Part shown: piece after piece, positions 4,994-5,282 of the stretch | How the letters are laid out: the number at the start of each line of letters is the position of its first letter | Position numbering within the stretch: the first letter of the stretch is position 1 | The notes under the pieces: generated by a model | Told to the model about the DNA's origin: nothing | What the model saw: the letters and a program-made list of their open reading frames with translations, nothing else | Databases searched by the model: none | Translations under genes and position numbers: made by a program | Origin: Candidatus Peregrinibacteria bacterium | GTDB taxonomy: Bacteria > Patescibacteriota > Gracilibacteria > UM-FILTER-43-11 | Reading direction: 5' to 3' | DNA: 5,282 nt | Assembly: GCA_030618315.1 (NCBI GenBank) | Contig: JAUXDO010000084.1 | Coordinates: 1-5,282, forward strand

Positions 4994-5282
4994 ATGATAA
5001 AATCCGAGAAAGTCCAAACCATCGCAAAGATTCTCGACAGTCTCTATCCAAAAACTCCGATTCCTCTTAAGCATAAAAACCCATTCACGTTGCTTGTAGC
5101 GGTGTTACTTTCCGGACAATCGACCGATGTGTCGGTTAATAAAGTTACACCAACTCTTTTTAAGTTGGCGGATAGTGCGGAAAAGATGGCAAAGCTTTCG
5201 GTTTTAAAAATCCGTGGGATTATTAAGCCAGTTGGACTATCCCCTACTAAATCCAAAAACATCAAAGCTTTATCTAAGATGC
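4994..5282 (+). CDS. nth: Endonuclease III, N-terminal part (cut by window edge)
   Basis: Endonuclease III is a DNA glycosylase with AP-lyase activity that removes oxidised pyrimidines in base-excision repair. The 96 codons visible are the first helical part of the HhH-GPD fold. The strongest match is AVLLSGQSTDVSVNK (36-50), aligned with E. coli AVLLSAQATDVSVNK; Gln42 corresponds to the duplex-probing Gln41 of E. coli. The GLSPTKSKNI segment (81-90) matches the GLYNSKAENI region. The helix-hairpin-helix, catalytic Lys and Asp and the four-cysteine iron-sulfur cluster lie beyond the window, so the gene cannot be called intact. The ATG at 4994 gives a start aligned with E. coli Nth; no Shine-Dalgarno precedes it, and a repeat unit ends at the preceding base. 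It follows aroE by 58 bp. Confidence 0.92.
   Translation, partial: MIKSEKVQTIAKILDSLYPKTPIPLKHKNPFTLLVAVLLSGQSTDVSVNKVTPTLFKLADSAEKMAKLSVLKIRGIIKPVGLSPTKSKNIKALSKM

Noticed and set aside
5044..5265. Minus-strand open frame of 73 codons opposite nth
   Set aside because: The plus strand encodes conserved Nth motifs through this stretch.

Overview
This window comes from an AT-rich bacterial chromosome (by eye well under 40% GC, standard stop codons) and holds five protein genes: four complete and one cut by the right edge. All are ordinary cellular genes: a solute-binding protein, a short-chain dehydrogenase, histidyl-tRNA synthetase, shikimate dehydrogenase and the start of endonuclease III. 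I see no rRNA, tRNA, CRISPR array, insertion sequence or phage gene. The lineage cannot be fixed from the sequence alone. The HisRS text, with its NPLRLLDCKEE segment, GGGGRYDGLIELMGG loop and C-terminal ILGQ/GTIILRDM segments, resembles from memory the HisRS of Patescibacteria (Candidate Phyla Radiation). The repeat-filled spacers with a TCCGCC/GGCGGA palindrome fit an uncultivated lineage of that kind. An Ignavibacteria or Bacteroidota-like host is the main alternative.

Layout. Positions 1-115 are a spacer made almost entirely of degenerate 7-nt repeats. Positions 116-1576 (+) encode a family 5 extracellular solute-binding protein without neighbouring permease or ATPase genes. Positions 1577-2404 (-) encode a classical short-chain dehydrogenase whose stop codon directly abuts the stop of the gene before it. 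Positions 2405-2704 are a 300-bp divergent intergenic region with a candidate promoter on each strand, a strong hairpin and an AT-rich heptamer array. Positions 2705-4015 (+) are hisS, 4114-4935 (+) aroE, and 4994 to the edge (+) the first 96 codons of nth. The last three genes share orientation, lie 98 and 58 bp apart with no obvious U-tract terminator between them, and may be co-transcribed. They serve different tasks (translation, aromatic biosynthesis, base-excision repair), so the grouping looks like housekeeping rather than a pathway.

The most interesting signal lies between the genes. Each of the four spacers that precedes a forward gene carries an array of degenerate 7-bp units ending 0-9 nt before the start codon. 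The unit sequence differs at each locus (GTTGTAA, AAAATTT, AAATCTG, AGGAMTA types) but the 7-nt period is the same. Three of the four arrays have inverted arms that could fold into long hairpins, and one runs into the end of aroE so that repeat units encode its last residues. None of the five starts has a well-placed Shine-Dalgarno sequence; the arrays lie where one would be. I found no recognisable defence or other novel protein system.
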